The notes: generated by a model from the letters alone, not told the origin. DNA of 64,000 nt from an uncultured Oscillospiraceae bacterium (GCA_934552825.1 CAKTEQ010000006.1:22657-86656); one strand, 5' to 3'; shown: positions 8,049-17,350, numbered from the stretch's first letter. Made by a program: numbers and translations.

Positions 8049-9419
8049 TTACATATTCTGAACAATGTATCTTGCCACATATACGCCGCTTGCGGAGGCG
8101 TGAGAAAGAGAATGTGTCACGCCGCTGCAGTCGCCGATGACGAAGAGCCCGGGGTGTTTTGTCTGGAGGTTTTCGTCTATCTCCACTTCCATGTTATAGA
8201 ACTTGACCTCGACCCCGTAAAGAAGGGTGTCGTCGTTGGCGGTGCCGGGAGCTATCTTGTCCAGGGCGTAGATCATCTCGATTATACTGTCCATAATTCG
8301 CTTGGGGATAACCAGGCTGAGATCGCCCGGCGTCGCCGTGAGGGTGGGTGTTATGAACCCTTCAGCTATGCCGGAGGGCTTGCTTCTCCTCCCCCGGACA
8401 AGGTCGCCGAAGCGCTGGATCATAACGCCGCCGCCTAGCATGTTGGACAGGCGCGCGATGCTCTCGCCGTAGCCATTGGAGTCCTTGAAGGGCTCCGAGA
8501 AATGCTTGCTCACGAGTAGGGCGAAGTTTGTGTTCTCCGTGTGCTTGGCGGGGTCCTCATAGCTGTGCCCGTTCACGGTGACAATGCCGTTTGTATTCTC
8601 TGTTACAACGGCGCCCCGGGGGTTCATGCAGAACGTGCGCACTGCGTCCTGGAATTTTTCCGTGCGGAAAACTATCTTGCTCTCATAGAGCTCGTCCGTC
8701 AGTTCGGAAAAGACCTCATAGGGCAGCTCAACTCTCACGCCTATATCCACGCGGTTGGACTTCTTAGGTATATCGAGCTCCTCGCACACTCCCTCGACCC
8801 ACTTGCTGCCGCTGCGGCCCACGGAGATGATACAGTATTTGCCCTTGTACTCACCGTCATCCGTGATGATGGTATAAATATCGTCCTCCCGGCAAATATG
8901 GCGCACGGGGGTGTTGAAGAACATATCCACAGCGCCGCTGAGCTCCTTCATCAGGTTCTCCAGCACTATATAGTTTATATCCGTGCCCAGGTGGCGCACC
9001 GAGGCATCCAGCAGGTGAAGATTATTTTCAAGGCAGAGCTTCTTTATCCTTGTGTTTGCAGTGGAATAGAGCTTTGTTCCCTGGCCTCCGTTGAGCACGT
9101 TTATCTTGTCCACGTAGTGCATGAGTTCCAGCGCCTTTTTCTTGCCGATGTGCTCATGAAGCGTACCGCCGAACTGGTTTGTGATGTTATACTTGCCGTC
9201 GGAAAAAGCGCCCGCACCGCCGAAACCGTTCATTATGGCACAGGTTTTGCAGTTGATGCAGGATTTAATCTTCTCCCCGTCGATAGGGCAGCGGCGCTTT
9301 TCCAGAGGCTCACCCGCCTCAAATACCGCGATCTTCAAACTGCTGTCCAGCCTAAGCAGCTCATATGCGGAATATATGCCGCCGGGACCAGCGCCGATTA
9401 TGACAACATCATAATTCAT
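8049..9419 (-). CDS. FAD-dependent dehydrogenase of the COG2509 type
   Basis: 456 residues. A Rossmann FAD-binding motif (GAGPGGIYSAYELL) starts four residues after the initiator methionine. A Cys-rich block follows (CPIDGEKIKSC, CKTC) with a conserved GFGGAGAFSDGK signature, which is typical of this group of NAD(P)/FAD-dependent oxidoreductases. A second dinucleotide-contact motif (VIGDCSGVTHSLSHA) lies near the C-terminus. The exact reaction is unknown for most members. Start at 9419 is chosen because GGAGAG lies just upstream and the FAD motif begins there; an upstream extension to 9476 is unsupported. It stands alone, with a long bidirectional terminator upstream. Confidence 0.85.
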   Translation of the reverse strand: MNYDVVIIGAGPGGIYSAYELLRLDSSLKIAVFEAGEPLEKRRCPIDGEKIKSCINCKTCAIMNGFGGAGAFSDGKYNITNQFGGTLHEHIGKKKALELMHYVDKINVLNGGQGTKLYSTANTRIKKLCLENNLHLLDASVRHLGTDINYIVLENLMKELSGAVDMFFNTPVRHICREDDIYTIITDDGEYKGKYCIISVGRSGSKWVEGVCEELDIPKKSNRVDIGVRVELPYEVFSELTDELYESKIVFRTEKFQDAVRTFCMNPRGAVVTENTNGIVTVNGHSYEDPAKHTENTNFALLVSKHFSEPFKDSNGYGESIARLSNMLGGGVMIQRFGDLVRGRRSKPSGIAEGFITPTLTATPGDLSLVIPKRIMDSIIEMIYALDKIAPGTANDDTLLYGVEVKFYNMEVEIDENLQTKHPGLFVIGDCSGVTHSLSHASASGVYVARYIVQNM

Positions 9420-9512
9420 TTTTGATCTCTCCTTGAATCCTGTATTGCTGTTTGACCAGGGAGGATTATACCACAACTGTCCCCATTGTCAAATGAACAA
9501 TTCAGTAAACAA

Positions 9513-9548
9513 ATCGCGGAGCCGATTATGCGGCTCCGCGATCTGTTT
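9513..9548. terminator. Bidirectional terminator
   Basis: 12-bp perfect stem (9513-9524 with 9531-9542) with T-rich runs on both sides. On the minus strand it follows the Fe-S flavoenzyme gene that ends at 9565. Confidence 0.8.
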
Positions 9549-9564
9549 TTTTATGGTTTTTCTC

Positions 9565-11511
9565 TCAGATCTGTACCGCCGCGGCATAGGCCGTGCGTGT
9601 GCATTTCTGGATATCTCCGGCCTTGATGCAGTCTCCCGCCATAAACACCCGTTCTCCGGGATTGAACAGCGCCATGGCCTCGTCCTGCTTCGCCTTTGAT
9701 CCAACAGCCAGCACAACGCTGCCGCAGGGCACCTTGTGCTCCGCGCCGTCAGCGTCGATATACATAACACCGTCGGACTCTATCTTCGTAACTTTCGCGT
9801 TGAGCGTATAGTCGAAGTTTTTATTATTGTTCACGTACTCCATGAACATCGTGTAGTAGTGTACCCGGGTCGACTCGATAGCCAGCACGTCCGTCATCTC
9901 CAGCAGATGTACCCTGTGCCCCTTGTCCGCCAGATAGAGTCCCGTCTCGGAACCGATATCGCCGCCACCGATGACCACTATCTCATGGGCAAGCTCGGGC
10001 TCCGCGGCATAGGAGTCCACAGCCGTCACAACGTTCTTCCCGTCAGCGCCGGGTATACCGGGGATTACAGGCTCGGAGCCGACCGCCGCGATGACGTCGT
10101 CATATTTCTCCGGTGCCAGCAGCTCAGCCGTAGCGTTTACCCCCAGCTTCACGTCTATCTTCTCGGAACGGTTCACCTGATACACCAGGTAGTCCATATA
10201 ATCCTTGACCGTCCACTTGAAGGAGGGCGTCCCCGCCTGAATGAGCTGACCTCCCAGCTTATCCGTCTTTTCGTAGAGGTCTACGTGATGCCCCCGCTCG
10301 GCCAGCGTGAGAGCTGCGCGCATACCGGCGGCACCGCCGCCGACAACAGCCACGCGCTTTATCTTCTTCACGGGCACGGGCATCTTTTCGATCTTATGCT
10401 CCAAACCCCATGTGGGGTTCACGGAGCAGACGCTGGTCCAGATGGAATAGGGGCCTGCCTTGTGGCACTTGTTGCAGCGCAGGCAGGGCACGAGATCCTT
10501 CTCTCTTCCCTCGTAGACCTTCTCACCGTAGTCCGGGTTGGATATCCAAGAGCGCGCCATGGATACAAAGTCCACCTTGCCGTCCCTGATGGCAGCTTCA
10601 CAGTCCTCTGGGTAGAAGCAGCCGCCGATAGTCTCCACCGCCATACCCTCGATATTGGCCGCCTTCACCTTCGCCGCCAGGTCCAGATAAGGAATATGCT
10701 CAGGATTGTATCCCGTGGGATGGTTGGGGTCTATCTCTCCCGCGCGGATCTGGATCATATCGAATTTGCCCACGCCAGCTTTTGCGAAGTTGATAGTGTC
10801 CTCGATAGTAACGCCCTGCTCCCCTCTGTCCGTGGGATCAACACCGCTCACGGCGACCTCGAGAAGGAAGTCCTTGCCGCATTTTTCCTTTATCTTCTCG
10901 CACACCAGCAGCGGGAAGCGGATGCGGTTTTCAAAGCTTCCGCCGAATTCGTCGGTGCGCTTGTTCGTCAGGGGCGACAGGAAGCGGGAAATGAGCATTC
11001 CTCTGTACGCCATGTGCATATACGCCATGTCGAAGCCGCAGTCCTGCATTATCTTCGCCTGCTCCGCATAGTCGTCGGCGAGCTTATAGAGCGTACCCGT
11101 GTCGATCATCTGTCCGGGAGGCTCGCCGTGAGGTCCCTCTCCCGCGATGCCCGCACTTACATCGAAGCCGTGGGTCCAGAAGGGCACAAGGAATACAGAT
11201 GCCTTGGACCCGTAAAAATGGATAGCGTCGCAGAGCTGAGAGATATAATTCTGCACAGCCGCATTCTTATAGTCAAAGCCCGGGATGCGGTCATCCGTGG
11301 TGGGCATGGCGTTTTCCATGTTGCAGGTCACCAGCGCCGCGCCGTTGCGGGCCTTGTTCTGATAGTGCATGATTATATTCTCTGTGGGATAGTTCTCAGG
11401 TCCCTGGATAAAATGTGGGCGGCTGGGGGACGCCAGCATTCTGTTTTTGAAAACCGTATTCCCGATCTTATATGGCTTGAGCAGATTTGGATACTTTGGA
11501 TTAAAGTTCAC
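9565..11511 (-). CDS. NADH:flavin oxidoreductase / 2,4-dienoyl-CoA reductase-like Fe-S flavoenzyme
   Basis: 648 residues with the two-part architecture of bacterial 2,4-dienoyl-CoA reductase and enoate reductase. An old-yellow-enzyme TIM barrel occupies about residues 1-340. A CLRCNKCH...C cluster motif near residue 345 binds a [4Fe-4S]. An FAD/NAD(P) module follows, with GGGAAGM near residue 393 and VIGGGDIGSETG near residue 515. Such enzymes reduce alpha,beta-unsaturated acids or CoA esters with NAD(P)H; bile-acid BaiCD/BaiH proteins share the fold. Substrate cannot be chosen from sequence, and no bai genes are nearby. The start is GTG 11511, 9 bases after a perfect AGGAGG (11521-11526). 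A LysR regulator gene lies directly upstream in the same orientation. Confidence 0.88.
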   Translation of the reverse strand: MNFNPKYPNLLKPYKIGNTVFKNRMLASPSRPHFIQGPENYPTENIIMHYQNKARNGAALVTCNMENAMPTTDDRIPGFDYKNAAVQNYISQLCDAIHFYGSKASVFLVPFWTHGFDVSAGIAGEGPHGEPPGQMIDTGTLYKLADDYAEQAKIMQDCGFDMAYMHMAYRGMLISRFLSPLTNKRTDEFGGSFENRIRFPLLVCEKIKEKCGKDFLLEVAVSGVDPTDRGEQGVTIEDTINFAKAGVGKFDMIQIRAGEIDPNHPTGYNPEHIPYLDLAAKVKAANIEGMAVETIGGCFYPEDCEAAIRDGKVDFVSMARSWISNPDYGEKVYEGREKDLVPCLRCNKCHKAGPYSIWTSVCSVNPTWGLEHKIEKMPVPVKKIKRVAVVGGGAAGMRAALTLAERGHHVDLYEKTDKLGGQLIQAGTPSFKWTVKDYMDYLVYQVNRSEKIDVKLGVNATAELLAPEKYDDVIAAVGSEPVIPGIPGADGKNVVTAVDSYAAEPELAHEIVVIGGGDIGSETGLYLADKGHRVHLLEMTDVLAIESTRVHYYTMFMEYVNNNKNFDYTLNAKVTKIESDGVMYIDADGAEHKVPCGSVVLAVGSKAKQDEAMALFNPGERVFMAGDCIKAGDIQKCTRTAYAAAVQI

Positions 11512-11679
11512 GTTCTCAGTCCTCCTTATTCACGATATACAAGTCCCGGCGCTTTACACAATTACAGCGGCAGCACCATCCGGTTTTATGTATATCATGA
11601 TTATAGAGCCTCGGGGATTTTGTGGCAAATACCGTTTTCGGATATGCACCATCAGGTTTTTTAATAAGTAAGCTTTTAT

Positions 11680-12552
11680 TTATAATTCCAGATCCCCTGC
11701 GAAGTCGAAAAGCGCCTTATTCCTGTTGCCGGCGTTCCACAGAGCGCCGTAATAGAGCAGGCAGTGGTCCCCGGGGATATCCACTCTGCTGTGTGAACGG
11801 CTGAGGTATTTTTCATAGTCGCTCAGCTGCCATATCATCATGCACTTCTCTTCCTCCAGTATATCGAAAGCCTCTTCAAGATTTGATGCCGAGCAGTATT
11901 TGGGCTTGACTTTCAGGCCTGAGAGCACGTATTTATAGTCCTGATCCCTGCTCTCCATCTGCTCGACCTTGATAAAGCGGAAATCCTCCACAGCGGTGCG
12001 GAAATCCACCTCACCGTATTTCCGCGAGTGTATGAGAATAAACCGGTCCTTGCTCACCGCGTGATATATAAACGGCGTCGGCAGCTTGTCATACTCGCGC
12101 ATGTTTATAAAGGCTATGTCCAGCGGCCCCTCCCGGACACCTTCGATACATTTTTCTATACTCATGCGGTTGTAGACTATCCTCACACCGTTCTTCTTTG
12201 AAAAGCTCTCCAGCATATTTGTCGCCGTTATGAAATTTTCGTGGAGCGGCACTCTGGAAAAACCAACCTTCAGGGTGTTCTCTCCGCTGGCGTCCTCGGG
12301 GTGGGACATTCTGAATTTAATATTGTCCACCTCGCCCAGTATTTTCTTCACAGGTTCCATCATTTCCCTGCCCATGGGCGTAAGGTATATCTTGTTGTTC
12401 TCTCTCACGAAGAGCTTTGCGCCGATCTCCTCCTCCAGGGAAGATATCTGATAGCTAAGGGTGGGCTGGGATATGAACAGCATCCTGGACGCCTTCGAAA
12501 AGCCGCCCATCTCCCCCACCGCCACAAAAGCGCGCAGCTGTTTTAGTTCCAT
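11680..12552 (-). CDS. LysR-family transcriptional regulator
   Basis: 290 residues. A winged helix-turn-helix N-terminus (about 1-62, with the GGFSKASRMLFISQPTLS pattern) is followed by a LysR substrate-binding domain. Start at 12552 is fixed by GGAGGG just upstream and by the usual MELKQLRAFVAV beginning; the longer open frame runs through the tRNA gene and is not coding. It is transcribed toward the Fe-S flavoenzyme gene in the same orientation, with a gap of about 170 bases. LysR proteins usually control an adjacent metabolic gene, so this enzyme is its likely target, with an unsaturated acid as a possible inducer (inference). Confidence 0.88.
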   Translation of the reverse strand: MELKQLRAFVAVGEMGGFSKASRMLFISQPTLSYQISSLEEEIGAKLFVRENNKIYLTPMGREMMEPVKKILGEVDNIKFRMSHPEDASGENTLKVGFSRVPLHENFITATNMLESFSKKNGVRIVYNRMSIEKCIEGVREGPLDIAFINMREYDKLPTPFIYHAVSKDRFILIHSRKYGEVDFRTAVEDFRFIKVEQMESRDQDYKYVLSGLKVKPKYCSASNLEEAFDILEEEKCMMIWQLSDYEKYLSRSHSRVDIPGDHCLLYYGALWNAGNRNKALFDFAGDLEL

Positions 12553-12767
12553 AGCTGTCCCTCCAAATCCTTTTATTTCCTTTTTTATTCTACCATCATC
12601 ACCGCACCAGCACAACCGCTCTGAAGGAGTTCTTCGCCGCCGAATGATTTCATTTGCAAAACGTTTGCAAAATAGCACCGTAAAAGCTGCTATTATATGA
12701 TATTTTTTACTACCGGGTAGCAAAAAGTGATAGTGGCAAAAAGCCCGCAAACCCGCATGAATACAAG

Positions 12768-12799
12768 AAAAACCCGCAATCTCTACGATTGCGGGTTTT
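12768..12799 (-). terminator. Terminator of the tRNA-Gly gene
   Basis: 13-bp stem with a 5-base loop directly downstream of the tRNA on the minus strand. The 3' arm runs into GGGTTTTTC. Confidence 0.8.
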
Positions 12800-12807
12800 C
12801 TTAATTT

Positions 12808-12881
12808 TGGAGCGGGTAATGGGAGTCGAACCCACCTATCAACCTTGGGAAGGTCGCATTCTACCGATGAATTATACCCGC
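12808..12881 (-). tRNA. tRNA-Gly (anticodon CCC), CCA encoded
   Basis: The minus strand folds as a complete cloverleaf. The 7-bp acceptor stem is GCGGGTA with TACCCGC. A D-arm contains ATCGGTAGAAT, and the anticodon stem CGACC/GGTTG carries the loop TTCCCAA, which reads anticodon CCC. The T-arm contains GGTTCGACTCC. Discriminator T and a genomic CCA end the gene at 12808. A promoter-like TTGATT-16-TACAAT lies 20-50 bases upstream and a terminator lies downstream, so it is a single-gene transcript. Confidence 0.93.
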
Positions 12882-12901
12882 GCAAAACATATTACCCGTC
12901 T

Positions 12902-12929
12902 ATTGTACCACAAAATCTTTTATAATCAA
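12902..12929 (-). promoter_or_regulatory. Promoter of tRNA-Gly
   Basis: Minus strand TTGATT (12929-12924) and TACAAT (12907-12902), spacer 16 bases, correctly placed ahead of the tRNA 5' end at 12881. Confidence 0.6.
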
Positions 12930-13000
12930 GCTCAAATTTATCTGAATATCCGCGCCGCTTCCATCACATCCTTTATTTAGAAAGGAAGTGCAGCACAAAA

Positions 13001-14125
13001 ATGAAGAAAATCCTATCCATATTCCTCGTTTTTATACTGATGAGCGTCCTTGCGCTCCCCGCCTTCGCGGTCTCCGGCTCACCTGAAGTCAAAGCCGAGT
13101 CCGCCGTGCTCATGGAGCGGGAGACCGGGACCGTACTGTTTGAATCCAACCCCCACGAACGCCTCTCTCCCGCCAGCGTGACAAAGGTCATGACGCTTCT
13201 TCTCATCGTGGAAGCCATCGACAAAGGCACCCTCTCCCTGGACGAGACCGTGACCGCCAGCACTAAGGCCGCCGGCATGGGCGGCAGCCAGATATACCTG
13301 CGTGAAAACGAGCAGATGTCCCTGGAGGATATGCTCAAGAGCGTTGTGGTCTCCTCCGCAAACGACTGCGCCGTGGCTCTGGCTGAGCATCTGTGCGGCA
13401 GCGAGGACTCCTTCGTCGCACGAATGAACGAACGTGCGGAAGAGCTGGGCATGGAGGACACCCACTTTTCAAACTGCACCGGGCTCACCACCGAGAACCA
13501 CTATACCACTGCCTATGATATTGCCCTCATGTCCCGTGAGCTTCTCTCTCACGAGTTCATCAAAAACTACACTACCATATGGATGGACACCGTCCGGGGC
13601 GGCGAGTTCGGACTTTCCAACACAAACAAGCTCGTGCGCTACTATGAAGGTACTACCGGACTCAAGACTGGCTTTACTTCCGACGCGCTGTACTGTCTCT
13701 CAGCTTCCGCCCAGCGGGACGGCATGGAGCTGATTGCCGTTATCATGAAGGCCCCCACTTCCAGCGACAGGTTCGAGACAGCAAAGAGCCTCCTGTCCTT
13801 CGGCTTTGCGAATTACGCTCTCGTCCCCCTGCCCACCGACAGCTATTCTGTGGACGTGAAGCTCGGTTCTTCGGACAGCGTAGCCCTGTCCCCGGATTTC
13901 TCCGGAAATATCCTGCTTGAGAAGGACGCCGCGGCGCAGCTTGAGACCTCCGTTGCTCTCGCTGAGGGGGTGAAGGCGCCTGTCGCCGCCGGGGATAAGC
14001 TCGGTGAGATAATCGTCACCGCCGCCGGCGAAGAGGTCGCCCGCGTCGCCCTGCTGGCTGAAGAGGACGTACCACGTCTGAGCGTATTTGATATTCTACG
14101 GCGCGGACTTGGAATGCTCATATGA
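13001..14125 (+). CDS. D-alanyl-D-alanine carboxypeptidase (DacF/PBP5-like)
   Basis: 374 residues. A signal peptide (about residues 1-23, ending AFA) precedes a peptidase S11 domain with all three active-site motifs: SxxK at Ser59-Lys62, SAN at 119-121 and KTG at 222-224. A C-terminal PBP5-type beta domain and an amphipathic tail (FDILRRGLGML), which could anchor it to the membrane, complete the protein. It trims the terminal D-alanine from peptidoglycan stem peptides, limiting cross-linking. DacF in Bacillus acts in the forespore cortex; other PBP5 homologues act in growing cells, and sequence alone does not separate them. Only about 80 bases separate it from pgi, so the two may be cotranscribed. 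Confidence 0.92.
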   Translation: MKKILSIFLVFILMSVLALPAFAVSGSPEVKAESAVLMERETGTVLFESNPHERLSPASVTKVMTLLLIVEAIDKGTLSLDETVTASTKAAGMGGSQIYLRENEQMSLEDMLKSVVVSSANDCAVALAEHLCGSEDSFVARMNERAEELGMEDTHFSNCTGLTTENHYTTAYDIALMSRELLSHEFIKNYTTIWMDTVRGGEFGLSNTNKLVRYYEGTTGLKTGFTSDALYCLSASAQRDGMELIAVIMKAPTSSDRFETAKSLLSFGFANYALVPLPTDSYSVDVKLGSSDSVALSPDFSGNILLEKDAAAQLETSVALAEGVKAPVAAGDKLGEIIVTAAGEEVARVALLAEEDVPRLSVFDILRRGLGMLI

Positions 14126-14203
14126 AGATTACCGTTGTAATCCAGGGAGTAATACTGTAAAATGATCGGTATAACAAATAACCTATTCACCGGGAGGTAC
14201 AGT

Positions 14204-15508
14204 ATGCTCGAACTGCATCTGAAAAACATCTCCTGCTCGGTCACTCCCGACGAGCTGGCGGCCTTCGGGCCGGTAATGACGCAAGCCCACGAAAAGCTTA
14301 TGAGCTGCCCCGATCTGAGCGGCTGGCTGACTCTTCCAAGAGATATGCTGGAAAGCCCTGAACTGCCCAGAATTCTGGACACTGCCCGGCATATCCGGAA
14401 AAATTTCGACGTCCTTGTGGTCATCGGCGTCGGCGGCTCATATCTGGGTGCAAGAGCGTTTATAGACATGCTCCGCCCCGCGTCGGACAAAAAGCCGGAA
14501 ATATTCTTCCTGGGCACGGGCTTCAACCCCGATGAGATATACGACATACTGGAGTCTCTGGAGGACAGGGATTTTTGCATAAATGTTATATCAAAATCCG
14601 GCGGCACCATGGAGCCCGCGATAACGCTGCGGATCTTCCGGGAATATATGCTCCGGCGTTTCGGTCCGGAGGGCGCGGCGGCGCGCACCTTCGCCACTAC
14701 CGATCCTGAAACCGGTGCTCTGCGCCAACTCAGCCGCACAAACGGCTTTGAGACCTTCTCAGTCCCTGGCAACGTGGGCGGACGGTACTCCGTCCTCTCC
14801 GCCGTAGGTCTGCTGCCTATGGCTGCCGCGGGCATAGATATTGAAAAAATGCTCCGCGCCGCCGCGGCGACCGCCGAAAGCCTCGGTATACCCGGCATGG
14901 ATAACCCTGCCTGGCTCTACGCCGCCGCCCGCAACCTTCTCTATAAAAAGGGGAAGAAGATCGAGATACTCGCCTATCCCGACGCGCGCATGCGCTTCGT
15001 AGCCGAATGGTGGAAGCAGCTCTTCGGAGAGAGCGAGGGCAAGGACGGCAGGGGCATCTTCCCCGCCAGCGCCCAGTTTCCCGCGGATCTGCACAGCATC
15101 GGGCAGTATATCCAGCAGGGTGAGCGGCATATCTTCGAAACAGCCATCGTGTTCCGCGAGCGGGAACACTGCATAAAAATTCCTGCCTGCGGGGATTACG
15201 ACGGCCTGTCTTTCATGGCGGGCATGGAGATGCACATGGTGGAGCGCGCCAGCGTCGGCGCAACGCTCCTCGCCCACGCGGACGGCAGCGTGCCGAACTG
15301 TACCCTTTTTGTGGAGCGGCGGGATGCTCAGGCGGCAGGCGAGCTGATACAGTTTTTTGAGACGGCGTGCGCCCTGTCCGCTTTTGCCCTCGGTGTCAAC
15401 CCCTTTGACCAGCCCGGGGTGGAGGCATATAAACGGAATGTATCCGCCCTTCTTGGCAGACCAGGGCTTGAGAGCGTCCGCTCAGAGCTCGAAAAGCGAA
15501 AAGAATGA
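14204..15508 (+). CDS. pgi: Glucose-6-phosphate isomerase
   Basis: 434 residues, close to the usual length of the short Firmicutes Pgi. It interconverts glucose 6-phosphate and fructose 6-phosphate. The sugar-phosphate-binding GVGGSYLGAR, ISKSGGTMEPA, NVGGRYSVLSAVG and the C-terminal NPFDQPGVEAYK signatures are all present. ATG 14204 is preceded by GGGAGG with ideal spacing; the upstream ATG 14162 lacks a site. A terminator follows directly. Catalytic residues appear intact. Confidence 0.95.
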   Translation: MLELHLKNISCSVTPDELAAFGPVMTQAHEKLMSCPDLSGWLTLPRDMLESPELPRILDTARHIRKNFDVLVVIGVGGSYLGARAFIDMLRPASDKKPEIFFLGTGFNPDEIYDILESLEDRDFCINVISKSGGTMEPAITLRIFREYMLRRFGPEGAAARTFATTDPETGALRQLSRTNGFETFSVPGNVGGRYSVLSAVGLLPMAAAGIDIEKMLRAAAATAESLGIPGMDNPAWLYAAARNLLYKKGKKIEILAYPDARMRFVAEWWKQLFGESEGKDGRGIFPASAQFPADLHSIGQYIQQGERHIFETAIVFREREHCIKIPACGDYDGLSFMAGMEMHMVERASVGATLLAHADGSVPNCTLFVERRDAQAAGELIQFFETACALSAFALGVNPFDQPGVEAYKRNVSALLGRPGLESVRSELEKRKE

Positions 15509-15511
15509 AAA

Positions 15512-15546
15512 AATGCCTGTGGAATTTGATCCGCAGGCATTTTTAT
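15512..15546. terminator. Terminator between pgi and the convergent cupin regulator
   Basis: 11-bp stem (15512-15522 with 15531-15541) with a T-rich tail on the plus strand. The convergent regulator gene ends at 15554. Confidence 0.75.
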
Positions 15547-15553
15547 TCCGGTC

Positions 15554-16105
15554 TTATTCCGGATAATAGTTCAATATCATAAACTCTGTCTCTTCGTCCC
15601 CATGGTTTATATAGCTGTGGTTTTTCGATGCGTCGAACATGAGCGCGTCCCCGGTGTCAAGTTCGTATGACGCGCCGCCGCTCTTCAGTTCGAGCCGCCC
15701 CTTTATCACAAGCACGAACTCCTTCGCCTTGTCGCCGTGCTTGAGGGAATCATTTACGCTGTGGGGCTTCAGGTGTCCATAGAGTATCTCGAAGTTACGC
15801 CCCGGCGTGCTCGTAAAATAACAGGCGAGGCTGTAATCCCCGTTTCCGTTTGTCATGACGTCCGCCTCTTCCCGGCGCACCAGCTCCACTTCCTCCTCCT
15901 GCTCCTCCATAAGGCGCATATAAGGTACGTTGAGCCCGTTCGCGATTTTCAGAAGCGTATTCACCGTGGGGTTCCCGTTTCCCCGCTCTATCTCGGAGAG
16001 CATCGCCTTGCTCACGCCGGAGGCTTTTGCAAGCTGGCTTGATGATATGTCACGTTCAATGCGCAATTTCCTCAAATTTGCCGCGATTATCTGCCCTAAA
16101 TCCAT
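15554..16105 (-). CDS. XRE-family regulator with C-terminal cupin domain
   Basis: 183 residues. A helix-turn-helix of the XRE type occupies about residues 7-62 (SSQLAKASGVSKAMLSEIERG), and a cupin_2 sensor domain about 100-180 (HSVNDSLKHGDKAKEFVLV, LDTGDALMFDASKNHS). Proteins of this design bind a small molecule in the cupin barrel and commonly sit divergent to the transporter genes they control. Here it is divergent from azlCD, with two identical 11-base repeats in the shared promoter region, so it most likely regulates azlCD. An AGGAG precedes ATG 16105. Confidence 0.9.
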   Translation of the reverse strand: MDLGQIIAANLRKLRIERDISSSQLAKASGVSKAMLSEIERGNGNPTVNTLLKIANGLNVPYMRLMEEQEEEVELVRREEADVMTNGNGDYSLACYFTSTPGRNFEILYGHLKPHSVNDSLKHGDKAKEFVLVIKGRLELKSGGASYELDTGDALMFDASKNHSYINHGDEETEFMILNYYPE

Positions 16106-16148
16106 ATATTTCTCCTCATTGACAATTCACCGGAGCGGTTGTACTCTA

Positions 16149-16179
16149 TCAATATATTTGACGTTTGTTCAATATATTT
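16149..16179. promoter_or_regulatory. Tandem candidate operators in the azlC/regulator divergent promoter
   Basis: Two identical copies of TCAATATATTT start at 16149 and 16169, exactly 20 bases apart, i.e. about two helical turns on the same DNA face. They overlap promoter-like elements for both divergent genes (for example TTGTTC 16166-16171 with TAAGAT 16190-16195 on plus). They are likely binding sites for the cupin regulator. Confidence 0.55.
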
Positions 16180-16252
16180 TATCTCCGCTAAGATATATTA
16201 ACACGATTTGCAGTTTTTTTCAACCACACCGGAGCAAAAACGGAGATGCGCT

Positions 16253-16954
16253 ATGGAAACCACGGAAATCACTAAAAACTGGCGGGATGTCATAAAAGCC
16301 GCCTTTCCCCACACAGTGCCTGTACTGACGGGCTACCTCGTCCTCGGCATGACCTACGGCATACTTATGCAGGCCCGGGGCTACGGCCCTCTCTGGTCCA
16401 CCCTTGTGAGCATAATCACCTACGGCGGCAGCGCCCAGTACGCGGCTATCGTCATGTTCGCGGGGCTTTTTGATCCCGTCGCCACCTTCATCCTCAGCCT
16501 GACGGTAAACGCCAGATATCTCTTCTGTAGCGTAGGCATGCTGAACAAATTTGCTGACACAGGGCGCTACCGTCCCTTTTTGTTCTTCTCTCTCTCAGAC
16601 GAGAGCTTCGCCGTTGGCGCCACCACAGAACCGCCAGCGGGTATGGACAGAGGCAGGTTCTTCTTCTCCGTGTTTTTCATGGACTACCTCTATTGGATAA
16701 TCGGCACATTCCTCGGCGGGGCGCTGGGCAGTCTGATAACTTTTGATACCACGGGGCTTGATTTCGCCCTCACCGCCATGTACGTCACCATGTTCATAGA
16801 CCTCATGCGCACCAGGCGGGAGCGGGTCTGCGGCATCATCGGCGCCACCTGCGCCCTGGCGTCCCTGCTCATATTCGGCTCGGAAAATGTCGTCATTCCC
16901 GCCCTCATCCTGATCCTTATCATCCTTATTCCCGGAAGGAGGAAGCTCTCATGA
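16253..16954 (+). CDS. azlC: AzlC-family branched-chain amino acid exporter, large subunit
   Basis: 233 residues with multiple hydrophobic helices and the family pattern near the N-terminus (FPHTVPVLTGYLVLGMTYG) and the YGGSAQYAA motif. AzlC with its small partner AzlD forms an amino acid exporter, best known for branched-chain amino acids. ATG 16253 is chosen because CGGAG lies just upstream and the family N-terminus begins there. The stop overlaps the azlD start as ATGA. Confidence 0.93.
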   Translation: METTEITKNWRDVIKAAFPHTVPVLTGYLVLGMTYGILMQARGYGPLWSTLVSIITYGGSAQYAAIVMFAGLFDPVATFILSLTVNARYLFCSVGMLNKFADTGRYRPFLFFSLSDESFAVGATTEPPAGMDRGRFFFSVFFMDYLYWIIGTFLGGALGSLITFDTTGLDFALTAMYVTMFIDLMRTRRERVCGIIGATCALASLLIFGSENVVIPALILILIILIPGRRKLS

Positions 16955-17283
16955 CGCTCACACCTGCGCAGACTTTGATAACCGCCGCCGCTCTCGCCCT
17001 CGGCACAGCCCTTCCCCGGCTGCTGCCGCCCATTCTCTTCCCCGCGGGAAAACCCCATCCGAAGGTCATCGATTCTCTTACGCCGCTTATCCCTCCCGCT
17101 ATTATAGGGCTGCTCGCTGTCTACAGCCTCAAGGACGTTTCCGTGCTCACTGGCAGTCACGCTCTGCCGGAGCTGATAGCCGTCGCCGCGACCGCCCTTG
17201 TCCACCTCTGGAAGAGAAAACTGCTCATATCCATGGCGGTCGGGACCGTCTGCTATATGCTGCTGGTACAGCTCGTTTTTTGA
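16951..17283 (+). CDS. azlD: AzlD-family small subunit of the amino acid exporter
   Basis: 110 residues with three to four hydrophobic helices, the usual length and layout of AzlD. The N-terminal ALALGTALPRLLPP pattern fits the family. Its ATG overlaps the azlC stop by four bases, so translation is coupled and stoichiometric assembly is likely. Confidence 0.92.
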   Translation: MTLTPAQTLITAAALALGTALPRLLPPILFPAGKPHPKVIDSLTPLIPPAIIGLLAVYSLKDVSVLTGSHALPELIAVAATALVHLWKRKLLISMAVGTVCYMLLVQLVF

Positions 17284-17321
17284 CCCGTGCAGACGTTAAC
17301 AAATATTTTAGAAATGCTTTG

Positions 17322-17350
17322 TTGAATATCACCCGGATAGATGTTATAAT
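17322..17350 (+). promoter_or_regulatory. Promoter of the small P-loop protein
   Basis: TTGAAT at 17322-17327 and TATAAT at 17345-17350, spacer 17 bases, about 60 bases before the start codon. Confidence 0.65.

Noticed and set aside
9736..11664. 642-codon plus-strand open frame opposite the Fe-S flavoenzyme
   Set aside because: Pure antisense of a gene with full domain motifs; the predicted product is low-complexity and lacks a start site.
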